NCBI GenBank assembly: GCA_037447455.1
Contig: JBBIGQ010000013.1
Location: forward strand, 4,903 to 68,902
DNA from: BPGX01 sp037447455
GTDB taxonomy: Bacteria; Bacteroidota; Bacteroidia; B-17B0; Aurantibacillaceae
Direction of reading: 5' to 3'
DNA length: 64,000 bases
Part shown: positions 1-7,331 of the stretch, one piece after another
Position numbering within the stretch: the first letter of the stretch is position 1
Layout: the number at the start of each line of letters is the position of its first letter
Position numbers and translations under genes: made by a program
Notes under the pieces: generated by a model
Database searches by the model: none
What the model was told of the DNA's origin: nothing
The model's input: the letters and a program-made list of their open reading frames with translations, nothing else

Positions 1-888
1 CGGTGCATCATCAAAAATGATATTAGCTGATTTTCCACCTAATTCAAGAGTTAGTTTTTTGTTCGTGCCTGCTATTGCTTTTTGAATAACCTTACCAACC
101 TCTGTGCTTCCTGTGAAGGCGATTTTATTTACGAGTGGATGTTTTACAAGCGAAGCACCTGTTTTTCCAGCGCCTGTGATGATGTTTACTACACCGGGCG
201 GCAAGTCACAATCACGAATAATTTCGGCTAATTTCAAAGCGGTAAGGGGTGTTGTTTCAGCAGGTTTTAATACAACTGTATTGCCACAAGCTAATGCCGG
301 AGCGATTTTCCATGCTGCCATCAGTAAAGGAAAATTCCACGGTATAATCTGGCCGGCTACTCCAATAGGTTGTGGATGGCGGTTAGGAAACGCATAGTGT
401 AGTTTATCTGCCCATCCAGCGTAATAAAAAAAATGATTGGCGGTCAGTGGTATATCAATGTCCCTGCTTTCCCGGATGGGCTTGCCACCGTCCATGCTTT
501 CAATTACAGCCAGTTCACGGCTGCGTTCCTGAATCATTCGGGCAATGCGATAGATGTATTTACTTTTTTCTTTTGGCGGTAATTTTTTCCAGTATTTTTC
601 ATAAGCATTTTTAGCGGCTTGCACGGCTTTATCTACATCTTTTTCATCGGCTTCGGCAATCTCAGCAATCTTTTGTTCGGTAGCAGGATTGATGGTGTCA
701 AAATATTTTCCACTCGATGGTTTTACAAATTGATTATTGATAAATAAACCATATTGTTTTTCAAGATAAATATGATCGGTACTTTCGGGAGAAGGAGAAT
801 ATTCCCACTTTTTATTAGAAGTTGATTTTAAATGTACAGATTCATTGGATTTTTCAATGTTTTTTTTCTCTTCAGCAAGTTTTGACAT
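1..888 (-). CDS. Aldehyde dehydrogenase, 3' end outside the window
   Basis: The first 296 codons of an NAD(P)+-dependent aldehyde dehydrogenase run off the left edge with no stop. After a polar N-terminal extension of about 45 residues, the fold starts at GLFINNQFV. The cofactor-binding region IIPWNFPLLMAAWKIAPAL, the FTGSTEVG loop and the catalytic-glutamate motif LELGGKSAN (E282) are all visible; the catalytic cysteine would lie beyond the edge. The start is ATG at 888, 20 nt downstream of a minus-strand -7 element. It diverges from the symporter-ACMSD pair. That suggests, but does not prove, a role in the same catabolism, for example on 2-aminomuconate semialdehyde. The family assignment is firm; the substrate is unknown. 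Confidence 0.93.
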   Translation of the reverse strand, partial: MSKLAEEKKNIEKSNESVHLKSTSNKKWEYSPSPESTDHIYLEKQYGLFINNQFVKPSSGKYFDTINPATEQKIAEIAEADEKDVDKAVQAAKNAYEKYWKKLPPKEKSKYIYRIARMIQERSRELAVIESMDGGKPIRESRDIDIPLTANHFFYYAGWADKLHYAFPNRHPQPIGVAGQIIPWNFPLLMAAWKIAPALACGNTVVLKPAETTPLTALKLAEIIRDCDLPPGVVNIITGAGKTGASLVKHPLVNKIAFTGSTEVGKVIQKAIAGTNKKLTLELGGKSANIIFDDAP

Positions 889-908
889 AAAGATTTATTT
901 TATGCTTA

Positions 909-929
909 CAAAGTTACGAATTATTTTTG
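909..929. promoter_or_regulatory. Divergent TAnnTTTG -7 elements (ALDH / symporter)
   Basis: TAACTTTG lies on the minus strand at 916-909 and TATTTTTG on the plus strand at 922-929. Both match the Bacteroidota -7 consensus and lie about 20 nt before their start codons. The TTG at 927 that would extend the symporter is part of the plus-strand element, so it cannot be a start. Confidence 0.7.
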
Positions 930-950
930 CATTCCGTCAATATTAGTTTG

Positions 951-2429
951 ATGTCTTCGACTTTAATTCTTTTATTCATTGGAATATACTTTTTACTCCT
1001 ACTCTTTATTGCATATATTACTTCTCGCAAAGCGTCGGCATTTGCGTATTTTCTTGGAAATAAGCAATCGCCGTGGTACATTGTGGCTTTGGGAATGATA
1101 GGTGATAGTTTAAGTGGTGTTACCTATATTTCTGTGCCTGGCAAAGTATACACAAGTGGACTTACATATCTTCAAATTGTATTAGGTTACTTCTTAGGTT
1201 ATTTCATCATTGCGTATATTTTGTTACCCCTTTATTATCGGTTGAATGTAACATCTATTTATGAATTTTTAGAGAAACGTTTTGATACACAGGTTCAAAA
1301 AACAGGAGCGTTATTTTTTATCATCAGTAGATTATTAGGTGCAGCAGGTCGTTTATACCTTGCGGCTAATGTGATACATCAGTTTGTTTTAGGACCATTG
1401 GGATGGAGCTTTGGGCTTAGTATTTCTGTGATTTTAATTTTAATGCTATTGTATACCATAAAAGGTGGGATTAAAACATTGGTATGGACAGATGCTTTGC
1501 AATCTTTGTTTTTAGTATTGGGTGTGGTATTGAGTATTGTGGCAATCAACCAACAACTACATTGGTCTGTTACAGAAAGTTTTTATCAAATTGTTCATTC
1601 TCATTATTTCAGGGTATTTGAGTGGAATGCGATGAGTTCTAATTTCTTTTTTAAGGATTTATTAGGTGGGATGTTTATTGCAGTGGCAATGACGGGATTA
1701 GATCAAAATATGATGCAGAAAAATTTAAGTTGTAAGAATCTAAATGAAGCACAAAAAAACATCATTAGTTTTAGTTTTGTAATGGTGATTGTCAATGTCT
1801 TTTTTCAATGTTTGGGAGTATTGATTTATCTGTATTTTGAGAATAAGCAAATTCCTTTGCCATTCAAAGAAGATGGAAGCGTTTTCACGGATAAAGTATT
1901 TCCATTATTAGCATTAAAATATTTGAATATCTATTCTGCTTTGTTTTTTATTTTAGGTCTTACTGCGGCTACTTTTTCCAGTGCTGATAGTGTTTTGACC
2001 ACTCTTACAACATCATTTTACATTGACATTTTGCATTTACACCAAAACGTGCATCTTTCAGAGAGAAGAAAACAATTTATTCGAACGTTTATTCACATCA
2101 TATTTACGTCTTTAATCTGGATTGTTATTTTAATGTATGCTAATTTTAATAACAAAGCCATTGTAGATACTATTCTCATGTTAGCAGGATATACGTACGG
2201 ACCATTGTTAGCACTTTATGCGTATGGTATCTTTTTTAAGAAAAAAACAAAATCCTGGTGGTTGATAATTTCTTGCATTTTATCGCCCGTGCTGCTTTAT
2301 GGCATTCAACAACAACTTACCATTCAATACAAAATTGGAAATGAGTTGATTCTCTGGAATATGTTGCTGACATTGCTACTCATCTTTTTCGGTCAAATAT
2401 TTTTATCTTCAAAAAAACAATTTAACTGA
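951..2429 (+). CDS. Sodium:solute symporter (SSS family)
   Basis: This is a 492-residue polytopic membrane protein with about 13 hydrophobic segments spaced as in the SSS (sodium/solute symporter) family. Family-like stretches include the early region GDSLSGVTYISVPGK and the FSSADSVLTTL segment in the second half, which resembles the sodium-site helix. It would import an organic solute using the sodium gradient across the inner membrane. The in-frame TTG at 927 is rejected because it sits in the -7 element; ATG 951 starts directly before the first hydrophobic helix. ACMSD follows after 28 nt, probably in the same operon. The substrate cannot be read from the sequence. Confidence 0.88.
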   Translation: MSSTLILLFIGIYFLLLLFIAYITSRKASAFAYFLGNKQSPWYIVALGMIGDSLSGVTYISVPGKVYTSGLTYLQIVLGYFLGYFIIAYILLPLYYRLNVTSIYEFLEKRFDTQVQKTGALFFIISRLLGAAGRLYLAANVIHQFVLGPLGWSFGLSISVILILMLLYTIKGGIKTLVWTDALQSLFLVLGVVLSIVAINQQLHWSVTESFYQIVHSHYFRVFEWNAMSSNFFFKDLLGGMFIAVAMTGLDQNMMQKNLSCKNLNEAQKNIISFSFVMVIVNVFFQCLGVLIYLYFENKQIPLPFKEDGSVFTDKVFPLLALKYLNIYSALFFILGLTAATFSSADSVLTTLTTSFYIDILHLHQNVHLSERRKQFIRTFIHIIFTSLIWIVILMYANFNNKAIVDTILMLAGYTYGPLLALYAYGIFFKKKTKSWWLIISCILSPVLLYGIQQQLTIQYKIGNELILWNMLLTLLLIFFGQIFLSSKKQFN

Positions 2430-2457
2430 TACATTCATAAACTAAAACTTTTTCACT

Positions 2458-3450
2458 ATGATTATCGATGTACATACACACATTATTCCTGAACAATTGC
2501 CTGATTTTTCAAAGGAATTTGGTTATGGTGAATTTATCACTTTACATCACCATCAAAAAAATAAAGCATGGATGATGCAAGGAAATAAAAAGTTCAGAGA
2601 AATTGACATCAATTGCTGGGATGTATCTATTCGATTGGAAGAAATGGAGCAGCATAAAATTGATGCGCAAGTGATTTCTACCATTCCTGTTATGTTTAGT
2701 TATTGGGCAAAACCGCAGGATGCTTTGAAAGTGGCGCAATTTCTCAATGACCACATAGCAGATATTATTCAAAAGTATCCCAATAAATTTTTTGGTTTGG
2801 CCACCGTCCCTTTGCAGGATATAGATTTATCAATAAAAGAATTGGAGCGATGTAGAACACTTGGATTTAAGGGTATACAAATTGGTAGTAATGTCAATCA
2901 AAAGAATTTGACTGAACAGGACTTTGGTGCATTTTTTGCCGCTTGTGCAGACTTGAACATGTGTATTTTAGTACATCCGTGGCAAATGATGGGACAAGAA
3001 CACATGACAAGATATTGGCTGCCTTGGTTAGTAGGAATGCCGGCTGAAACAGCCAGAGCCATTTGTAATATGATATTTAGCGGTGTATTGGATAAGCATC
3101 CCAAACTACGAGTTTGCTTTGCCCACGGCGGTGGTTCTTTTATTCCGACTATCGGAAGAATTGAACACGGATGGGAATGCCGGCCGGATTTAGTAGCTAT
3201 TGATAATCCTAACAATCCGAGAAATTATTTAGGTAAATTCTGGGTGGACTCGCACACCTGCGATCATAAACTTTTGAAATACATCATAGATGAAATTGGG
3301 GCAGAAAAAATAGTGCAGGGTTCGGATTATCCTTTTCCATTGGGAGAATCCGTTCCCGGTGAGTTGGTGAGAACAGCACCCGTTAGCGATCAAGAAAAAG
3401 AAACTATTTTGAGTACAGCCCCTAAGAAATGGTTAGGTATTATAGAATAA
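2458..3450 (+). CDS. 2-amino-3-carboxymuconate-6-semialdehyde decarboxylase (ACMSD)
   Basis: This 330-residue amidohydrolase-2 family enzyme aligns over its full length with ACMSD. It decarboxylates the product of 3-hydroxyanthranilate dioxygenase and diverts the kynurenine pathway from quinolinate towards 2-aminomuconate. Visible metal-site and substrate motifs are the N-terminal DVHTHIIP (HxH), VPVMFSYWAKP-like TIPVMFSYWAKP, LVHPWQMMG, YWLPWLVGMPAET, CFAHGGGSF and GSDYPFPLGE, which carries the metal-binding aspartate. These are closely shared with vertebrate and bacterial ACMSD. The gene is cytosolic and follows the symporter by 28 nt. No other kynurenine-pathway gene is certain in the window. 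Function is very likely. Confidence 0.93.
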   Translation: MIIDVHTHIIPEQLPDFSKEFGYGEFITLHHHQKNKAWMMQGNKKFREIDINCWDVSIRLEEMEQHKIDAQVISTIPVMFSYWAKPQDALKVAQFLNDHIADIIQKYPNKFFGLATVPLQDIDLSIKELERCRTLGFKGIQIGSNVNQKNLTEQDFGAFFAACADLNMCILVHPWQMMGQEHMTRYWLPWLVGMPAETARAICNMIFSGVLDKHPKLRVCFAHGGGSFIPTIGRIEHGWECRPDLVAIDNPNNPRNYLGKFWVDSHTCDHKLLKYIIDEIGAEKIVQGSDYPFPLGESVPGELVRTAPVSDQEKETILSTAPKKWLGIIE

Positions 3451-3474
3451 CGGAGAAATTCAAGGAAACTATGT

Positions 3475-3547
3475 AGCGGGAACGGGAATTGAACCCGTGA
3501 CCTCAGGGTTATGAATCCTGCGCTCTGACCATCTGAGCTATCCCGCC
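3475..3547 (-). tRNA. tRNA with CAT anticodon (probably elongator Met)
   Basis: The minus strand folds into a complete 73-nt cloverleaf: acceptor GGCGGGA/TCCCGCT with a G-T first pair, D stem GCTC/GAGC, anticodon loop TTCATAA, T stem ACGGG/CCCGT with loop TTCAATT, and discriminator A. No CCA is encoded. The anticodon stem closes with A31 opposite C39, a mismatch. It lacks the CCC/GGG anticodon stem and unpaired 1-72 of initiator tRNA, so it is an elongator Met tRNA or, less likely, the Ile2 tRNA whose CAT is modified to lysidine. Confidence 0.92.
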
Positions 3548-3582
3548 AAAATTCGCCGTGCAAAAAAAATAAATTTTTTAAT

Positions 3583-3848
3583 TTAATACAAATTATTGAA
3601 TGGTAATGTTTGAATGATTTTCTTCAAATCGCTATCAGTAATAGTATCCATTTCAGATTTATCATAAATGGTTAACAAGTAAACATCTTTTCTCTGTTCT
3701 GAGAAACAACTTACAATGCGGGCACCACCACTTTTCCCCCTGCCTTTACTTCGGATAGATAATTTAATTTTAAAAGATCAGTTTTCAGAGAGGCGTATTT
3801 TTTTAATTTTCTCTTGAAAACTTCAGTGGGAATAACTTTTAAGTCCAT
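3583..3848 (-). pseudogene. RelE/HigB-type toxin remnant with internal deletion
   Basis: Reading from ATG 3848 gives a toxin-like N-terminus (MDLKVIPTEVFKRKLKKYA, then SLKTDLL). It then loses frame: that frame ends after about 45 codons. A second frame continues with KIKLSIRSKGRGKSGGAR, IVSCF, KDVYLLTIYDKSEMDT and a stop at 3583. That second part is the conserved C-terminal half of the roughly 110-residue RelE/HigB 'phage-related' toxin family. About 20 middle residues of the family are missing at the junction. The gene overlaps the end of the antitoxin remnant, as in intact modules of this type. It should not give an active toxin. Confidence 0.75.
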
Positions 3849-4049
3849 TCAAAAAATTTTTAAGGTCTTCAACCTTCTCTTTTTCTTTGTATTGCAAAAA
3901 CTTCGGCAAACGCTTCGAGCAGTTCGTTTCGTAATTTAATAGTTTGTTCGTACTTTTTTATTTTCTAATTTTTTCCAATCTTTAATTGGGATTTGTACAT
4001 TTTTTTTACTATTTTTATCTTTGACATATTTTACATCTATTGCTTTCAT
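3823..4049 (-). pseudogene. Antitoxin remnant of the same module (frameshifted)
   Basis: From ATG 4049 the frame reads MKAIDVKYVKDKN, then NVQIPIKDWKKLE, typical of the antitoxin partner of this toxin family, and stops early. The expected continuation KKYEQTIKLRNELLEAFAEV appears in a second frame, and the tail EKVEDLKNFLNGL in a third. At least two frameshifts are therefore needed to restore it. The restored stop (3823) would overlap the toxin start by 26 nt. A TACTTTTG -7 element precedes it. Confidence 0.72.
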
Positions 4050-4092
4050 TGAACAATCTTTAATAAGATTTCTATTAATAAGATTGTCAATG

Positions 4093-4100
4093 CAAAAGTA
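4093..4100 (-). promoter_or_regulatory. -7 element of the decayed toxin-antitoxin module
   Basis: TACTTTTG on the minus strand, 43 nt before the antitoxin start. The leader in between contains a repeated TCTTATTAA that could be a relic operator. From here to 4217 I see no gene. Confidence 0.5.
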
Positions 4101-4217
4101 AACAATTTTTTATTTTGAAGCAAATTCTATTAGTTTTTATCCATACCTGAGATTAAAAATTCTTGAGTGGATTATTGATTGCCAGTTTTAAACATGAAAA
4201 ACAAACACAAATATTAG

Positions 4218-4601
4218 TCAATACTTCCGCTTTGAAAAGACGGCATTTCCTCGTTTTCGTTGTTTAGCCCGTTGTTTATTCAACTTTGCTTGTAATTTAT
4301 CTTTAAATACTTTATTTTTGGTTCTAAACCGGTGAAATAGCGAATGGTCATCTCTATGAGAACCTGGCGTCCTGTGATATACCCATCCGCCTGCGGTTAC
4401 TTTTTGCCCACCAAATATTTTAGCAAATAACCCCTTTTTCCTACTTCCTTTGGCAAAAGCATTGGCATTTCCTTTACTTTTACTGAACAAATGAAATTTT
4501 CCTCCTCTTTGATTCCGATGTTCTCTCTTCTTCCCACCTGTTTGCGCAGAAAGAAATGTAGCTATACATAAACCAATTATTACCAAAAAATACTTTTTCA
4601 T
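4218..4601 (-). CDS. Small basic exported protein
   Basis: A 127-residue protein with a clear signal peptide (MKKYFLVIIGLCIATFLSAQ) is followed by a mature part extremely rich in Lys, Arg, Gly and aromatic residues. It contains patches such as KGSRKKGLFAKIFGG and a C-terminal KQRAKQRKRG. There is no catalytic motif and no hydrophobic domain after the signal. I do not recognise a named family, although basic exported proteins of this sort are common in Chitinophaga-like Bacteroidota. It may bind nucleic acid or acidic polymers outside the inner membrane; that is inference from charge only. A TACCTTTG -7 element lies 24 nt upstream. Confidence 0.72.
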   Translation of the reverse strand: MKKYFLVIIGLCIATFLSAQTGGKKREHRNQRGGKFHLFSKSKGNANAFAKGSRKKGLFAKIFGGQKVTAGGWVYHRTPGSHRDDHSLFHRFRTKNKVFKDKLQAKLNKQRAKQRKRGNAVFSKRKY

Positions 4602-4625
4602 AAAGAAGTTACGAAATATGTTTTA

Positions 4626-4633
4626 CAAAGGTA
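4626..4633 (-). promoter_or_regulatory. -7 element for the small basic exported protein
   Basis: TACCTTTG on the minus strand, 24 nt before ATG 4601. Confidence 0.6.
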
Positions 4634-4712
4634 AGGATATTTTTTCAAAACACAAGAAAAACTTTTTCCACAAAATCTTGTTAAGAAATATAGTCCTCAA
4701 GTTGAATTTGTT

Positions 4713-4720
4713 TATTTTTG
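4713..4720 (+). promoter_or_regulatory. -7 element for the amidohydrolase operon
   Basis: TATTTTTG, 22 nt before ATG 4743. Confidence 0.6.
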
Positions 4721-4742
4721 CGTAATTAAAAACAAGCATCTA

Positions 4743-6011
4743 ATGAAAACATTTTTATTCAAAATAATTCTTTTGTTATCTATCTCTCTTACATTTGGAC
4801 AATCCAGTATTTTAATTAAAAACATTACCATTCACAATGGTAAAGGCGATAAACCATACATCGCTAATTTGTTAATAAAAAATCAATACATAGCTAAAAT
4901 TCAAACTTCATCCATTACTGAAACTACAGATACCATCATTGATGGTACGTCGTTGCATTTATATCCTGCACTTATTTCCTGCAATAACATTCTTGGTTTG
5001 CAAGAGGCCGAGGCAATTCGTCCCACTTCGGACTTTGCGGATATTGGCGATTTTAATCCACATTTGAGAACGCTTACTTCTTACAATACAGATAGTAAAA
5101 TTTTACCAACGGTCTTTTCTAATGGCGTTTTATATACACAATGTACTCCCCGTGGGGGATTTATTGCTGGCACATCTGCTCTTGTCAAAACGAAAGCGTG
5201 GAATTGGGAAGATGCCGTTGTTGTGGAAGATGGTATTCACGTTTATATTCCGTCTGAATATGTTCAAAAAGGTTGGTGGGCAGAGCCCGATAAAACTGAC
5301 AAAAACGAAACCTTTCAACAAAACTTTAATAAACTAAAACTTTTTCTTAAACAAAGCAAAGAATATTATTTCTCTAACGACACGTCCACATTTAATCCAC
5401 GTTACGAAGCGATGAAACCCATCTGGAAAGGAACTAAAAACTGCTATCTGCACGCTCAAAAGAGTAAAGATATATTAAACGCTATTCAACTGGCACAGGA
5501 ATTACAAATACCAAAAGTTGTACTGGTAGGATGCAAAGAAGTTTACAAAGTCATAGATATTTTGAAAAAATACCAATATCCTGTTGTATTGAGCCGCATC
5601 AATGATTTACCCTCCAACACAGACGCTCCAATAAAAATTAATTTTGAATTGCCCGCCCTTCTTGAAAAAAATGGTATACTTTACACCATCAGCATGGCAG
5701 GTGATATGGAAGCCATGCAAAGCCGTAATCTTCCATTTGTCGCAGGAATGGCTGTTCCTTACGGACTCACCAGCGAACAAGCCCTGCGATGTATTACTTT
5801 AAATCCTGCTAAAATTTTAGGTATTGAAAAACAATTAGGAAGCATTGAAGAAGGAAAAATCGCCTCAGTTATTATTTCAAAAGGGAATATCTTAGAGCCC
5901 ATGACTCATCAAATTGTCTCTATTATTTTAGAAGGTAAAATATATTCAGATAAAAATTTTCAAAATCAACTTTACGAAAGATATTTAGAAAAATATCATC
6001 TAAAAAATTAA
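4743..6011 (+). CDS. Exported amidohydrolase-like protein, metal site degenerate
   Basis: A 422-residue protein with a signal peptide (cleavage near LTFGQ). An imidazolonepropionase-like amidohydrolase frame follows: an N-terminal beta region (ILIKNITIHNGKG), a central barrel, and the typical C-terminal AVPYGLTSEQALRCITLNPA and GSIEEGKIASVII. The usual PG-x-ID-x-HxH metal motif is replaced by YPALISCNNI, so both histidines are missing. The later HA of the family (YLHAQKSKDI) is partly kept. It may be a non-catalytic or re-purposed member that acts in the periplasm. It is 6 nt upstream of the next gene, so the two are probably co-transcribed. The fold is likely; the activity is doubtful. Confidence 0.78.
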   Translation: MKTFLFKIILLLSISLTFGQSSILIKNITIHNGKGDKPYIANLLIKNQYIAKIQTSSITETTDTIIDGTSLHLYPALISCNNILGLQEAEAIRPTSDFADIGDFNPHLRTLTSYNTDSKILPTVFSNGVLYTQCTPRGGFIAGTSALVKTKAWNWEDAVVVEDGIHVYIPSEYVQKGWWAEPDKTDKNETFQQNFNKLKLFLKQSKEYYFSNDTSTFNPRYEAMKPIWKGTKNCYLHAQKSKDILNAIQLAQELQIPKVVLVGCKEVYKVIDILKKYQYPVVLSRINDLPSNTDAPIKINFELPALLEKNGILYTISMAGDMEAMQSRNLPFVAGMAVPYGLTSEQALRCITLNPAKILGIEKQLGSIEEGKIASVIISKGNILEPMTHQIVSIILEGKIYSDKNFQNQLYERYLEKYHLKN

Positions 6012-6017
6012 CATGCA

Positions 6018-7292
6018 ATGAGCAGTTCAATAAAACACATTGTTTTTTTTACTTCAATAATCTTATCAAACATTTCATGGGCATTTCAGATTTTAATACC
6101 CATGGGTGATACGCAAAAAAATCATCTGAAAGCGTATGGTATTGCATATTGGACATTAAAGCAGGATGTAGAAATATACTGGCTTCTGAATTACAGAGGC
6201 GGAAGTTTTTTATTGCCCGGAAATAAAGCAATTGTCAACGAATGCAACATTCGTGGTGTAAGTTATGAAAGTATTTCGGACGCGCAAGCCAATGCCATAC
6301 TTGCAGAAATTGCTCAACCCGAAGTGAATATGGATGCCATGAAATTAGAAAAAGCCCCCAAAATTGCGGTATATTCACCGAAGTCCAAACAACCATGGGA
6401 TGATGCAGTAACGTTGGCACTTACTTATGCTGAAATTCCTTACGATGTTGTTTACGATGATGAAGTATTAAGTGGGGTCTTAAAAAATTATGACTGGTTG
6501 CACTTACACCACGAAGATTTTACCGGACAGTACGGAAGATTTTATGCTCAATACGGACATGCCGCGTGGTACAAACAACAAGTGAAAGAAAATGAAGAAA
6601 TTGCAAAACGGTGGGGCTTTCAAAAAGTATCTCAACTCAAACTGGCAGTTGCCAAAAAAATTGATGAGTTTGTTGTCAACGGTGGTTTTATGTTTGCTAT
6701 GTGTAGTGCTACCGATAGTTATGATATAGCGCTGGCTGCAGAGGGTGTGGATATATGCGGAAGTGTTTATGATGGTGATCCGACTGATCCTGATATGAAT
6801 AAGAAACAGGATTATTCTAAGGGTTATGCTTTTGAAAACTATAAATTAAATCCCGATCCGCTGTTTTACGAATTTTCTGAAATTGACACATATTTTACCC
6901 GTAATCAATATGGTGTTACCAAAGAAACAGATAAGTTTACTTTATTTGAATTTTCTGCCAAATGGGATCCGGTACCAACAATGTTATGTCAAAATCATAC
7001 AAACGTTATTCAAGGTTTTTGGGGACAAACGGTGGCATTCAATAAAAATTTTTTGAAAAAAAATGTTTTAATTATGGGCGAAGCCAAAGCATTCAATGAA
7101 GCCCGTTATATTCATGGTGAAAGAGGAAAAGGGACTTGGACATTTTATGGCGGCCACGATCCGGAAGATTATATGCACAAGGTAGAAGATCCGCCTACTG
7201 ACTTGAATTTGCATCCTAATTCACCAGGTTATCGACTGATATTAAACAATGTTTTATTTCCTGCTGCAAAAAAGAAGAAACAGAAGACATAA
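6018..7292 (+). CDS. Conserved exported protein often labelled 'asparagine synthetase B'
   Basis: A 424-residue protein with a signal peptide (MSSSIKHIVFFTSIILSNIS, then WAFQ). It matches a Bacteroidota family carried in databases as 'asparagine synthetase B'. Shared stretches are LKAYGIAYWTL, WLLNYRGGSFLLP, YDWLHLHHEDFTGQYGRF, GGFMFAMCSATDSYDIALAAEGVDIC, FYGGHDPEDYMHKVEDPPTD and a KKKKQKT tail. I see no N-terminal nucleophile Cys and no ATP-pyrophosphatase loop of real asparagine synthetases, and the protein is exported, so that label looks wrong. It follows the degenerate amidohydrolase by 6 nt. The function is unknown; the family match is strong. Confidence 0.85.
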   Translation: MSSSIKHIVFFTSIILSNISWAFQILIPMGDTQKNHLKAYGIAYWTLKQDVEIYWLLNYRGGSFLLPGNKAIVNECNIRGVSYESISDAQANAILAEIAQPEVNMDAMKLEKAPKIAVYSPKSKQPWDDAVTLALTYAEIPYDVVYDDEVLSGVLKNYDWLHLHHEDFTGQYGRFYAQYGHAAWYKQQVKENEEIAKRWGFQKVSQLKLAVAKKIDEFVVNGGFMFAMCSATDSYDIALAAEGVDICGSVYDGDPTDPDMNKKQDYSKGYAFENYKLNPDPLFYEFSEIDTYFTRNQYGVTKETDKFTLFEFSAKWDPVPTMLCQNHTNVIQGFWGQTVAFNKNFLKKNVLIMGEAKAFNEARYIHGERGKGTWTFYGGHDPEDYMHKVEDPPTDLNLHPNSPGYRLILNNVLFPAAKKKKQKT

Positions 7293-7317
7293 ACAGGTTA
7301 TTCAACGGCTGTTTTTA
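7291..7317 (+). terminator. Weak rho-independent terminator
   Basis: AAACAG pairs with CTGTTT around an inner GTT/AAC, followed by a T-rich run. It lies right after the stop at 7292 and before the convergent dioxygenase gene. Confidence 0.4.
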
Positions 7318-7331
7318 TTTACAGTGTTTTT

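Noticed and set aside
104..397. 97-residue plus-strand reading frame
   Set aside because: It lies entirely within the aldehyde dehydrogenase on the other strand, which has clear family motifs.
927..950. TTG start extending the symporter
   Set aside because: The TTG is the end of the TATTTTTG -7 element, so it is not in the transcript.
6018..7292. True asparagine synthetase B
   Set aside because: No N-terminal Cys nucleophile or synthetase nucleotide loop is visible, and it has a signal peptide.
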